A stretch of DNA of 64,000 nucleotides from positions 372,001-436,000 of the forward strand of contig JAEBUN010000020.1 in NCBI GenBank assembly GCA_023014365.1. Reading direction: 5' to 3'. Below the pieces are notes generated by a model. It made no database searches. It saw nothing but the letters and a program-made list of their open reading frames with translations, and was not told the origin of the DNA. Position numbers and translations under genes: made by a program. Below are positions 1 to 9,941 of the stretch, piece after piece. Numbering within the stretch: the stretch's first letter is position 1; each line of letters opens with the position of its first letter. The DNA comes from Lepiota brunneoincarnata. Lineage: Eukaryota; Basidiomycota; Agaricomycetes; Agaricales; Agaricaceae.

Positions 1-73
1 TCAGGTCAACATATCAACACGCCATCCTGCGAAATTATCATTGCTGTTGCCTGTACCGCTCCGTCGCCTATCA

Positions 74-562
74 TTACATAGATACCAGCCACTGCGATCC
101 GCTGAGCTCGAAATCACTGGCCTCATGTGCCTCTAAAATGGCAAGGTTTTCGCTTCTTGTGAGGTGGTCTACGGAAAGAACGTGTCCGGCATGTGGTAAC
201 GGGCACTCGACCATCCGAGCCTGCACCCGAACCGAGGTCCTTTCTTCAGTGCAGTCATCAACTTCTCTGCCGATAATCACGAAAACGTGAGTCAGTAAAC
301 CTTCTAGGTACTTCCGTAGCTCTTTGGAATACTATCTTACCCCGCCAGTTCGATCAGTCACAATTGCGACGGGTCGCATGCTGAGATGGACATGAGTCGG
401 ATGACCGGGTGACAGCAAGTAAAAATCCAGTGAAATCGGGGTGTAACGGTGGTCAAAGATGGTTTGTATAGTCTCATATATGGTGTGGAAATATATCCAG
501 TAGATCTTAGGTGTGATTCGATCGAACTGACGGGGCGCGATACTATACTCAAGCTTTATCAT
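74..562 (-). CDS. Small hypothetical protein, two exons
   Basis: Two adjacent minus-strand open frames can be joined by a short intron (GTAAGA donor near 335, acceptor near 300) into a protein of roughly 145 residues. The first exon starts with ATG at 562 and carries aromatic-rich sequence around WIYFHTIYE; the second contains REVDDCTEERTSVRVQAR and ends at a TGA at 74. I recognise no family. It lies 50 bases downstream of the stop of the first RBR ligase gene on the same strand, so it could also be part of a longer 3' untranslated region. Splice sites are read by eye and the start is not certain. Confidence 0.35.
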
Positions 563-611
563 AGGAATTTGAGGTTGTTAGGTCGGTCATCAAGAACTCC
601 CAGCAGTACGC

Positions 612-2391
612 TTAAAGCCGGTTGAATGAACACCTCCGACAAACCGTAAGCCTGCAGTCTTTGCACATCTAAACCACAAATCAGCAACGGACGAAGATGC
701 ATCGGGAGAAAATCAAAACTACCCACCTTCAAGAACACTGGCATGCGCATTCCACACTGCTCACACTCCCCAGGCCCATGACTCTTCCAGCGATGGTTCG
801 GGTAACAGTCATGGTTTACCCTCAGGTTCTGCGCAAATGCCCTCACCTCCCTCTCAAACACATCCGGTCTCCTAACCCTAATCTGCTCTCCAAGCTCTCT
901 CTCCATCCTGGCCTCCGCCGTTGCATACAACCTGTGCTCTTCCCACTGTTTGCACGCACAAGTCTTCCACTTCGCAGCACATTCATAGCAGAATTGATAC
1001 CCACAGTAACACGTCATGTGGTTGCAGCCAAAGCTCAACTCGATGACCCGAGAGCACGAGGGGCAAGTTTGCCATCCCTGTCCGCGCGCGAACTCGCGTA
1101 CCTTGCTGAGTAGAGGTGTTCTGCTGACAGGTGTCGTTTGGATGGGCGGGTTGGCGACATTCGGTGCATGTCCCGACATGACACTTGTCACAGTACATAA
1201 CTCTGTCCAAATCCCAGCCCCAATCATTGTCTTCCTCGGCATTACCAAGAAAGGCTGAACATTTTGGAACGCAGCAGTAGACCCGCGACTGAGCGGGGGT
1301 GCCAAACTCGCGACTTTTGCTTTGGAACAAGTCGAGTAGAGCCCGTGAAAGGAATCTGGTCAGGCTGTCCGTAGGGATGTTCTTCCGGCAGCATCGAATA
1401 GGAAATAAACTTTCATCGGACGTGGCTGCGCGAACGAGAGAGACTACGCAGTCAGCGCAGTATTTGTGGTCACACAACGCTTCCAAGAAAAGCTTCCCCG
1501 GCGGAATTATGTCGTCACAGCTGACACACTTAGGACTTTCAGGGAATTAGTTGGATCTATGTATGATCTTTACGGGACCTCTTACCGCTCAGCAGGGAGT
1601 GGTAAAGATAGAACCAAAAAACTTGACCGGTAAAGAGGTTGAGGCCGTCGAGGGGCCCTGGAAAGGCGTGGCCTTGGCTTTTCTAAAACACCGTAAATCG
1701 TGCCTTCACGATGCAAGGCCAAGTATAAAAAAAACTTACCCTTTGTCAAGAATCGAAGGAGTGGCTGGCAATGGCAGCGACTTGAAGTTGGGCGACAGCG
1801 CCACAAGAATATCATCAGACCTGCGAAATGGACGAATGGGTCAACAAGACTCCACCATCACCAACCCGAGTGATATTCATACACAAGCGCATCATCCCTT
1901 AAACCTCCCCTATCCATTGCTCTCTGCTCCTTCGTCAACGGAGGCAACGCATGGCCCCGCGATAAAGCCAACGCCGCCTCCCGATCCTGCTGTGCGACGC
2001 GCTCACTCAATGCCAACGCGTTGATGATCTCTCTGTCGGCACCCAGCGCCCTGTTCAAGCTCGCCGAGATTTGAACGTCTTGCACCTCAGTCAACATTTT
2101 CTCGAGTTGCTCTGACTGCAACTGCAGGGCATATTCTGCATCACTCAAGGGCGCGCCTGAACGAGCCTTGCCTTTTCTTGCATCAAGGAGCTCCTGGAGG
2201 TCATCGTAGAGTAATTGTGCAATGAGGGTATCCGTGGCGGGATCAGTGCCACCAGTGGTGGCGATCGTGGTATCGGATACAACTGACCGGCCGAATGTAG
2301 ATGCACCCCTCATCGATGTGGCCGCAGACGCTGATTGCGTCGTAAACGACATCGATGACGAGGCTCCTAGATACGGGTTGCGGGAGTACAT
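612..2391 (-). CDS. RING-IBR-RING (RBR) E3 ubiquitin ligase, copy 1
   Basis: An RBR ligase takes ubiquitin from an E2 onto its own RING2 cysteine before passing it to the substrate. ATG at 2391 opens an N-terminal helical, Gln/Leu-rich region (ALQLQSEQLEKML). RING1 follows with CVSC and CDHKYCADC, then the IBR (RVYCCVPKC, YCDKCHVGTC), then RING2 (CPSCSRVIELSFGCNHMTC), where the cysteine after HMT is the expected catalytic residue; CYCGYQFCYEC completes the zinc ligands. A last intron (GTGGGTAG donor) joins the MPVFLK segment to a Cys-rich tail (CKDCRLTVCRRCSFNRL) ending at TAA 614-612; reading through it instead gives an unrelated tail stopping at 559. About five exons; those between 1500 and 1857 are only partly resolved. 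It is the downstream-most of three same-strand RBR genes. Confidence 0.85.
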
Positions 2392-2587
2392 GGCAGTAGG
2401 GGTTGTACTCGATACCAAGGCCTTTGTGGAGGTAATGGGAAGAACTAAAGAAATGCATGAGTCTCCCGCGTTCTTATGATTCCACGCTTGGCGCCAAAAG
2501 CGGTGTTTAAACCTTCTCCGACTGCGAGGTTCGGCATCATGTTGCTGCGCTCAAAGTCAAAACTAGAAGGAAGACGACAAAGCTATT

Positions 2588-3856
2588 TCACAAAGGCGCG
2601 CAGTAGGTGAACTTAGATCCGCATCTACACAACATATGATTACAGCCCGATATCTTCTCAACGACGAACCGGCACCGAGGACATCTTCCCCAGCGAAACT
2701 GTTGCTGTAACTCTGTTGCCCGGACATCATCAGCCCTCGTCTGGCAATCAATCCCAGGGTGCGCTAATTTCTTACACCCCAGGCAAATCGACACCAGACA
2801 CTTGCTGTTCTGGCACACGACAGTCCTAGCAGTTGTCGCAGAAGAAGTGTTCCTGCGCGGGTTCAAAAACTGCCTGCAGTTCTCTTGTGGGCAATAAATC
2901 CTCTCCTCGGGTGGTGTATTGACCTCCAACAATTTGTCCTCAAGAGTCTTATGTGAAGCAGGAGTGATGAACTTGCGAACGATCCCAGCAGAGATAGGCT
3001 TCGCCGGGCTCGGACAGCATCGGAGAGGGTTCGTCGGTACCGCCTGCCCTGTGTACGTCTCTACGAGATGCCGTGTGCACTCGCCGCAGTAGAAGTGCCC
3101 GCACGGCGTCTCCAGCCTGCTAGTAGCCGTCGCCAGTGGTTCGGCACACACAGTGCAGGATGGAATTGTCCTCATCTTAGACTCTAACTGTCAGCCCCGG
3201 ATGCCATCGGACGCGGCTGAGAGGCTGGGACACACTTTAGAGCTGCTGGTGGCCTTTGCGCCCAACCCGATGGCCTCATTGCGCCTACCCATAAGATCTT
3301 CAGAAATCATCCGCTGATAACCCACAAACAATTCCTACCTGGAACCTGTTCCTTGCTCGCGCGGCCGGAGTTTATATCTGCCAACCAAGGGATCGCGACC
3401 CTTCCTGAGACCTGCCATTTTGTATGACAGTACTACTAACCTCGATGGTCCCGCCAAGGGGCCTGCACACTCTGATGGGTCGCCATCGCCATCAGGACTA
3501 TTCGAAGCATCACCACCGGAACCCCAGCCTTGCAAACAGGTCTCGGATACCATGACATCCCTAGCTGTGGTCACAATAAACCTCAGCATTTCAACACTTC
3601 CGTTTTCCCTTATCGTCATTCGTTCTTGCTCGTCCCGAACCAAAGTCCTCGCAAGTCGGGAATCAGTAATTCTTCTAAGCATATCATCGAGATCCTCTAA
3701 CTGGGTACGAAGAGCGAGGTCCCTATCTTTCCGCCCGGAGGCCGATGCCCGTGGCAAACTTGGAGCTTCCCTAGTGCTCAGGAAGGCTCTGAGTTCAGTA
3801 AGAACCAGTTCGGCGCTGGCGACACCTTGCTCTTCTGTTGTAAACTGCGGATGCAT
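2588..3856 (-). CDS. RING-IBR-RING E3 ubiquitin ligase, copy 2, short RING2
   Basis: ATG at 3856 begins an N-terminal domain (MHPQFTTEEQG, then a helical LRTQLEDLDDMLRRI segment) that is clearly paralogous to the N terminus of copy 3 at 8337. After an intron region around 3180-3335 comes RING1 (CTVCAEPL, CGHFYCGEC, LRCC), an IBR (IYCPQENC, VVCQNSKCLVSICLGC) and the start of RING2 (CPRCRFVVEKISGCNHMLCRCG). The frame then ends eight residues later at 2588, so the last C-x2-C zinc ligands seen in copies 1 and 3 are absent (KFTYCAPL). The catalytic cysteine position is present. Either an exon is missed, or this paralogue has a clipped RING2 and reduced activity. Start and RING/IBR assignment are firm; the 3' end is not. 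Confidence 0.75.
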
Positions 3857-4002
3857 GTGGTAGGGGGACGGAGGATAGCAGGATGGAACGAGGCATGTGC
3901 GAGTATTTATTTATGAGTCGAAGGTTTGAAACCACAACCAGGTTTCCGGTGGAGCACCTGAAACAGGAAAAAACCAGTAGATTCATACTACGAACACAAC
4001 TC

Positions 4003-7000
4003 TTAACGAATGATACCATGTCCAACTTTGTGCGGATAGACCTCCAGGAGAAACTTGTCACGTTGATCTACGGACATAAACGTCTCTAGCGAAGGTGAGT
4101 ATTATCACAAGATGCCAACCGCTCGACGGCGCGTGTACGCACACATATCTCCCGCATTCAATGTCCACACATACCCGGGCCAGTATACTTCTCACCACAA
4201 CGATAACAGAACTCGTAACCACACAAACATGTCATATGCAGACACCCCGCTATCTTCTCCACGATCGAATGGCAATTCGAGCAAGTCTGCCAACCCTGTT
4301 CCTTCGCTAACTCCTTCACGAGAATTATATTCTTATTCTCTTCGCACTCCTCACCCGGGTGATCGAATTCTTTGCACTTCAGGCAAACCGACGACGAGCA
4401 AGCAGGACACTTTGCCGTGCTCACTACTAGTTGCCTTCCCCTCACTTGAAGCTTGAGGAATCGGCCACAATCCTTTTTCGGACAGTAGATACGTCTGTCG
4501 TGCGGGGTAACATACTCTTCGCGCTTATCACAGAACCGGGAGTATTCGTCCGAACTGAGGAGAGGCCTGACCCTGAAGAGCGGAATCGAGGTATTACAGC
4601 ACTGGAGAGGATGCAAAGATTCTTGTTGCATATATGCCTTCACGAGGTTCCCGGCGCAGCTGCGGCAATATAAGTGCCCGCACGGGGCCTGTAAGCGTGC
4701 TTCCAAGGATGTAAAATCGTCGCCACATGCAGTGCAACTACTTTTCATGGGGGCACTTGACAGACTTGCTTCTTCTTCGAAGAGATAGGGCGGTACAAAT
4801 GGTGTTCGCGAGATGACACTGGCCAGACTGGGTGTAAAAACAATGGTGAAAGCCTTAGCGCAAGGGGATTGCTTCATGATGAATATGTGCTCTGACCGAG
4901 ATGACCCAGAACATGTGATTCTTTGGCCCCGACCAGGGTCAGACATAGTTGCCTCTGGTGCCTCGGCGGGCTCTGAGGGGTAAGGGCGCTCATCAGAGTC
5001 GGATTCTTCTGATATCGATCCCTGGCCTTCCCTTCACTGGGGTCAGCGCCAGCTATCAATCATTTATAGCTGTGCACTTACTCGATTAGCGAGGGCATGT
5101 GGCTTTCGAAATTGGGGATATCTCGAGCATACACTTCTGCGGGACTTGGGAATATCTCCAGCACAGGTTCCGGATCCTGATCTAACTCTTCCCGCACTAA
5201 GACGCCTTCAGCGGGCTCTGCAACAGGGGGGAGACTCTGGCTCATGCTCTTCTACGGAAGCAAACGCCTCCCGTCTTCCAGTTTATTCAGGTCAACTTGA
5301 GAGCTCATCATCATATACAGCTTGCGGCTTACCCAATTCTAGCTTCTGGTGCTTCCTCGACATAAGCGGGCTCTCTGGGATATATCTCAACGGCGTTGTG
5401 CGGGGATCCGAATGCGAATTCCAGCTCCGGTGTTGTTTCCTCCCTTGGCAAGGCTAGTTCTGCAACATCCATGATGGGCCATTGAAGACTCCCAGTTACG
5501 ACTCCTGGCGAGGGGATTGATATTTCCAGCCTTTCAGATGACCCGAGTCAGCGAAGAAAGCCATCACTGGCAGCCGCTCGCTTACTGAATTCGGGGTCTG
5601 GGTCTATCTTCATCAGAGGAATGGTTGGGTGTTACTTCAGACATGAACACTGGCTCTGATATTACTTCCTCCCTTGCAGAGATCCACTCCACCACAGAAC
5701 CTCGAACCTCCGAGGGCCCTGGCTCTTGTGGGGAGTTGGATACTCCGGTCTATTGGATTACCTTAGTAACCATTGAAGAATCTGTGGTTGAAAGCCACGT
5801 ACTCGACTTCAGCCCAGGTTTCCTCTTCCAGCAAGGAAACACTTGGGGACTCGCTTCTGAACGGCTGGTATTTTGGGGTCTCGGCGGGTTCTTCCCACAT
5901 TGATACAATTACTGGAAATTCACGAACATCCTCTGTGGTCGATTTGGGTCTGAGGCATTCGGACATTAGACCTTAACTGTGAAACATTCGTCACCATCGT
6001 CGATACTCACTCCGGACCACCTATTCCTACTCCGCTAAGTGCTCCACCACGCATCAAAAAACCTTCGTTAAGCTCAGTGTAGAGTTCAACTCCTGGAGAT
6101 GCCCTTATGACCGCTTCAACATCTGACGAATGGCCGGACCTATTCACAAATGCAACAGCAAGTCGGATCTCTCGTCACAATGACCTTACACATCAGCTTC
6201 CCTTCCTGTCCCTTCTTCTGCATATAGCGTTTCCAAATATCTACGTGTCGGAGTGTCTCCCGAATCACTAGGAACCTCGGGTATTTTGAGGCCCCGAACA
6301 CTTTCAAACGCCCTGTCGGTGGACCATCCAATGTCAAGCCCTGATATATAAGCAGTATTTCGCTGGTGGCACTCACTCCGCAAATTCCCCTCCTTCGCCA
6401 ACAGCTTCATATAGACGAGGACCTTCACTGGGAATGTCGACAGCTTCCGATACCGTTGATGGGCTGAAGAAGCTTCGTGAAAGGGTGCCACCCCGGCCAT
6501 GATATTTATCGTGACTTACTATATTTTCATCTCTCTTGTCTCCCTCGGAGAGCCATTGACGAGTGGGTCTTCCGAGGGTGCTTCGGCGACGTCGGCGATT
6601 AGATTCCTGGGAGCCTCGACGACTTCAAATCTACCCAGATTAAGCCTCCCATCTAGTGATGTTCTGGTGGTGCTCACCCAACTTCTACTAGGGGATTCCT
6701 AGCAAAGGCCTCTGACGCATCATCCTCATCCTCGGGGCCCGGAGAAGCGTGTCTAATTGTCAGTTTCGGGGAGACGGCGTGAGCCGCTTGTTCCAGGTTG
6801 TCAGGTACTTCAGCTAGCTCCGGCGTATGTCTATTAATTATTAGAGGTGTAGCTGTAGCCATAATTTTCGTTACGTACCCTCCCGTACAGCTCTCGCAAA
6901 TCGGAACTTGTTGAGCATCGAGCGGAGGGAGATTTCCCTTTCCCGGTGCCCCGGACGGACACTGACGGGCTTGGGGGAAGTTCAAGGGAATTGAAATTAG

Positions 7001-8337
7001 TAGCGGTTTGGTACCTGTTCGTCGTCCTCACGTCCGACTTGAGCTGATAAAACAAGCCTACCCACAAAAAAAAACGATAAACAAAATTCACGTTTGTGGG
7101 TTGCATGACCCGCCTGGTATCAAATGATTGCTGAGGTGAACTGTATTTTTCGGCACGACCAAAAGGTTTTGCGCAGTTTGTTTCAATCTCCCATGTTTCC
7201 TGGGCGGTCAGTGCGTCCAGATCCTCTTCTGCACGGGGAACCGCCCTCCATAGATACTCGACTGGATGCCTAAGAGAGGTTTTGTCAGAGGCTGATGGTG
7301 ATACGTTTCTATCCTTGCCTTGTATCACCCGCATTATACTTCTTTTCAACCCGAAGGGACTTTGGTGACACTCCTCGGTGTTTTCCGGTATGTTTGCTAG
7401 TGACCTGAGCTCATGTATGCGAGATCCAGGAGTCAGTTGTTCCTCACCTTGGGTGGCATTTTGGTAGACTTCTGGCATCAGTTGGGGGGTCGTTCAAAGT
7501 CGAGGAAGACGCTCGAAAAGAATTCGTTCTTTCAGTTCTCTTACGTGTTGGTGTCACGATGCCCTGGGTTCGAGGCTCAGTTCCAAAATTAGTCCTTTCT
7601 TGCGCCGATTCGGACCTGTTGGTTGTGGGCTACATGAATCACTGCAGTTCAAACTCCCCTGCTTACTTGTGATAGTCATCGCAATAGGTTCTGCTCATAG
7701 ACTTCTAAGAATGCCATCGTACCAGCCAGGGGTATCTGTATTACTCACCCAAATGACGCCTCTCTGAATGACTTGGGCCTGACATTAAACGTAGGCTCAC
7801 CCAACGCTCGGCCTAGTTTTGTCTGCCTGCTACTGATCCTGCCACTCAAAGTGATGAGAATCAAGCTCAGATAAATATTCACCTTTCAATTGAAGTAAAA
7901 TTCGAGAGATCATCAAAGTGAGCCTGATTCGAGACCCTATACACGTATCTGAATGTCACCGGCCCTAAAGGGTTGCCCCTTACATACCTCAATTGATTCC
8001 ACCCAACATACTTTGTATCATTGGAGGCGGGCCGTCCGCTGGAGGGACCTGGCTTCGTCATCTCTCTTGCCATTGTTGCTATGAACTGCAAGATTTCTAT
8101 ATTTCCACTGAATCTGTGCGTAACATTTTGCCCCGCAAGACCACGAGCATAACGATTGTCGGAAATTACCCGCAGCATATCCTCTAAATGCTCGAACTGA
8201 AACCGAAGAGCAAAGTCGTCATCGTTAGGCGCACTCGCCAACACCGCGGTTCTCCTCCGTAGGAACACGCGGACCTTGTCGAGAGCTTGTTGCGCCACGA
8301 TAATGCCTTGCTCCTCGCTTTCAAAGGGCGGATACAT
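4003..8337 (-). CDS. RING-IBR-RING E3 ligase, copy 3, with long acidic spacer
   Basis: ATG at 8337 gives MYPPFESEEQG and a helical domain paralogous to copy 2. The RBR module lies at 4160-4780: CTACGDDF, CGHLYCRSC, LQCC (RING1); YCPKKDC and CPACSSSVCLKC (IBR); CSNCHSIVEKIAGCLHMTCLCG, EFCYRC (RING2). Between them about 3 kb encodes many short exons rich in Glu, Pro and Ser with REE, EVP and EAP motifs; several boundaries are clear, for example GTAAGT at 5091 and GTAAGC near 5340. The other two copies lack this spacer. The 3' end is uncertain: reading through stops at 4158, while a GTATGT donor near 4187 would join a short last exon ending at 4003. That N terminus and RBR belong to one gene is inferred from the order seen in copies 1 and 2. 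Confidence 0.65.
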
Positions 8338-9215
8338 GTGGGTGGGTTAATCAGGAGAAGATTGGGTCCGCAGCATCCTGAGATATATAAGTTCGTGCGT
8401 TTGGGCGACCCACGCGGGCTGTGGTCCGGGATGTGATGATAGAAGACTTTCGCTGATTCCATGGGTGTTCTATGGGTGTGAACGTGCCGGTGTGCTGTTC
8501 TTCCCCGCTGTTCACGTGCGTTGCTGCGTTAGGCCTCACTGTAGGACTAAGCTTGTTTGGCATGGCTTCTGGCGCTGGAGCTTGCGGGCGCAGTCAAGTG
8601 GAGTATCGACCAATATATTTCCTAGGCGTTTGTAGAGGGCGGTCGAAAGGTGTCCTAATTTGCCCCTAATCGGTGACAGTGAAATTTTTTTTAAAGAAGG
8701 CGAAATTTCACGTCTTGAAAGGCGAGGGATTACTAAAAATAGAAGGACGAGTTCCTTGTGTTCATATGATCCCAAACTGCGCACTTCCCAATACTGTATA
8801 ACTGCAAGTAATCCTCGTGATAAGTCATAAACATCCTCCTGCCACTACAGGCCCTGCGCTTATCCGACGAGCGTCCAGTTCCGCTAGCGCGAATGAATCG
8901 GAACCGAACACTCGGACCAGGCACCTGGGCTTATTCTCCAACTCGATCGTCGGGTAGAATAGGATAGAACTGACAATAGCGGGGGGAGGGTAACAGCGCA
9001 GCAGACAATAATAGCTGGTCTCGGCGCAGGGCCAAATATCCATAGCCATCGGATAGGGCAAGTAGAGCTACACAAGATGCGGGTGCATGAGAATGTTGCG
9101 TTGAAGCTTGGTGCACAAGTCTGAGCATGCATCAAGAAACCAGGGTCACACAGGTCATGTGACTGTGACCACAACCCAAAATGTTGTGTTGTTGGAGAAT
9201 ATTCGACTTGACAAT
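8338..9215. other. Intergenic, divergent between RBR copy 3 and uS19m
   Basis: The minus-strand RBR gene and the plus-strand uS19m gene start at opposite ends of this stretch, so it should hold both promoters. The open frames inside it show no recognisable protein. There is no convincing TATA element, tRNA or repeat. Confidence 0.5.
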
Positions 9216-9584
9216 ATGCGACCGACTCTTTCGCTCCTCAAGTCGGGGCGGTCGGCGTGGAAAGGTGTGTCTGCAGAGGGCTATTTGTTGTGTTAGCGAC
9301 TCATCGTATCCAGGCCCTTTTTTCGTTGCATTCCCCAATTTGAGAGAGGCTCTCCTCAACCATGTGCCTATACAGACCAAGGCCAGGTCTTGTACAATTC
9401 TGCCGAGCTTTGTCGGGTATGTACTGCAAGTTTTTTTTGCCGCTATGGTGACTGACACGTGTGCAGTATTAAATTTCTAGTGCATAACGGGAGGGACTAC
9501 ATCCCTGTGACGGTGACGCAGGATATGGTGGGGCACAAGCTTGGAGAGTTTTCGCATACGAAGAAGAAGTTCACATACAAGTAG
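9216..9584 (+). CDS. RSM19: Mitochondrial small-subunit ribosomal protein uS19m
   Basis: Three exons, 9216-9264, 9314-9416 and 9467-9584, give an 89-residue protein. It begins [17 protein letters not shown] and continues with the uS19 signature: [10 protein letters not shown], the basic [14 protein letters not shown] stretch, [20 protein letters not shown] and a basic [13 protein letters not shown] tail. uS19 binds 16S-type rRNA in the head of the mitochondrial small subunit next to uS13. Each intron is about 50 bases with GTGTGT or GTATGT donors and CAG acceptors, and the phases agree exactly (49, 103 and 118 bases). The length and the KGPFF start match the organellar/bacterial form and not the longer cytosolic uS19. 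It lies 357 bases before CLA4 on the same strand. Very short exons make this gene easy to miss. Confidence 0.95.
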
Positions 9585-9941
9585 GTGACTATTGAAGTTG
9601 GGATGGTGTATGATGCTGATGGTAGATTCATAGGGCGACCAAGAACCGGTAGTAGTTGTATAATAGTTTTAGAATACTTATGTTATGGCGGTCTCCTTAG
9701 TGATGATAGACGGATAGATCCGGTGTGGCAGTGGATGACCAAACAAGATTTCGCTCTCTCTTCTCCTCTCCTCCCCATCGCTGCCTTCGTTCTCTACGTC
9801 CCCCGAGTCCCCACGACGCGCCAAGGACGCCTATATACCCTCCCAACACACACCCTCCTGTGCTGACCACAGTTCCCTTTGTTGGGGCCCATTTGATATC
9901 GCGCACTTCGCGATTAGCCATTCCCAAGTTACCCTCCTCTC
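9585..9941 (+). promoter_or_regulatory. CT-rich promoter region of CLA4
   Basis: The last 200 bases before the CLA4 start codon are strongly pyrimidine-rich (TCTCTCTTCTCCTCTCCTCC near 9753), as is common upstream of constitutively expressed fungal genes that lack a TATA box. No other element stands out. Confidence 0.4.

Noticed and set aside
559..611. RBR copy 1 ending at 559
   Set aside because: A good intron gives a Cys-rich C terminus typical of these ligases, ending at 612.
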